From: Stenotrophomonas maltophilia | GTDB taxonomy: Bacteria > Pseudomonadota > Gammaproteobacteria > Xanthomonadales > Xanthomonadaceae | Length of the DNA: 64,000 nucleotides | Direction: 5' to 3' | Assembly (NCBI RefSeq): GCF_004920835.1 | Contig: NZ_QFHO01000006.1 | Coordinates: forward strand, 1 to 64,000 | In this document: positions 63,809 through 64,000 of the stretch, in pieces | How positions within the stretch are numbered: the first letter of the stretch is position 1 | How the letters are laid out: the number at the start of each line of letters is the position of its first letter | The notes under the pieces: generated by a model | Databases searched by the model: none | The model's input: only the letters and a program-made list of their open reading frames with translations | What the model was told of the DNA's origin: nothing | Translations under genes and position numbers: made by a program

Positions 63809-64000
63809 ATGGCATTGCCGGCGGCTTCTTACGCGCACCACGCTCGATGCTTGATGCGGGCGCTGATCCTGATCGCCTCGCCGGTCGCGCTGCTGCAGGC
63901 ACAGGCGGCTGAGCGCGTCGTTCCTGCCGGGCGCATCGTCGTACAGACAGACGATGTCACGTGCTTCTTCAAGGTGCTGGACGCCAACCACGGGCGCCCA
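63809..64000 (+). CDS. Exported protein, truncated by the window end
   Basis: An open frame starts at the ATG at 63809 and runs without a stop to the last base (64 codons). The first 33 residues look like a signal peptide with a hydrophobic core (M-R-A-L-I-L-I-A-S-P-V-A-L-L) and an A-Q-A-A cleavage region. The visible mature part is too short to identify. It is divergent from the Ax21-like gene across about 160 bases. Confidence 0.55.
   Translation, partial: MALPAASYAHHARCLMRALILIASPVALLQAQAAERVVPAGRIVVQTDDVTCFFKVLDANHGRP

Noticed and set aside
1..64000. CRISPR arrays, insertion sequences, prophage, tRNA or rRNA genes
   Set aside because: No regularly spaced direct repeats, transposase or integrase motifs, or cloverleaf/rRNA sequences were seen; the palindromic repeats are REP-like, not CRISPR.

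Overview
The window reads as chromosomal DNA of a Stenotrophomonas (Xanthomonadaceae) species, probably of the S. maltophilia group. Support comes from the very GC-rich coding sequence, the many GTAG-headed palindromic REP elements typical of that species, an oleABCD cluster, an Ax21-family protein, a Xanthomonadales type IV secretion effector, and a cGMP/c-di-GMP gene pair matching one studied in Xanthomonas campestris. I see no tRNA, rRNA, insertion sequence, prophage or CRISPR array. Genes are tightly packed on both strands, and most gaps hold REP elements or terminators. The window ends inside a gene.

Layout. 1-4.4 kb: DMT transporter, DUF3011 lipoprotein, secreted EEP nuclease, membrane cytochrome c5, TetR regulator. 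4.6-9.4 kb: leucine/isovalerate catabolism (liuA-liuB-liuD) facing the TetR gene. 9.4-14.6 kb: the most interesting block, a RiPP-like cassette. It has a SagB-type dehydrogenase, a 95-aa precursor with a nitrile-hydratase-like leader and a class III nucleotidyl cyclase with TPRs, followed by a cNMP-binding GGDEF diguanylate cyclase. 15-19 kb: glyoxylate shunt (aceA, aceB) with a divergent LysR gene. 19.4-23.5 kb: LysR/MFS pair, signal peptidase I, and two small tandem proteins resembling degenerate type II dehydroquinases. 23.9-33.5 kb: housekeeping genes (dcp, acyltransferase, arfB, truC, ubiJ-ubiB-methyltransferase, ddl, DUF1328). 33.6-38.9 kb: oleA, oleB, oleC and oleD for long-chain olefin synthesis, interrupted by an opposite-strand YkgJ cysteine-cluster gene.

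39-47.5 kb: DUF4156 lipoprotein, M16 peptidase, a sigma-54-driven secreted protein with four V-x-V-R-P repeats, trmL, glutaryl-CoA dehydrogenase, ETF-ubiquinone oxidoreductase and a cytochrome c lipoprotein. The oxidoreductase would receive electrons, via ETF, from the two acyl-CoA dehydrogenases in the window. 47.5-55 kb: a BvgS-like hybrid kinase with a divergent LuxR-type regulator, then a lipoprotein and a modular peptidoglycan hydrolase that ends in an XVIPCD-like secretion domain. That pair looks like an antibacterial type IV effector with its immunity protein. 55-60.5 kb: a glycine-zipper protein, a phosphotransferase, and a TPP-riboswitch-controlled thiamine uptake operon (TonB receptor, PnuT) with a small TonB-like protein beside it. 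60.6-64 kb: DyP peroxidase, VOC protein, AraC regulator, Ax21-like outer membrane protein and a truncated exported protein.

All calls come from reading the sequence and recalling families. No database search was run, and start codons were chosen by homology, Shine-Dalgarno position and gene spacing.
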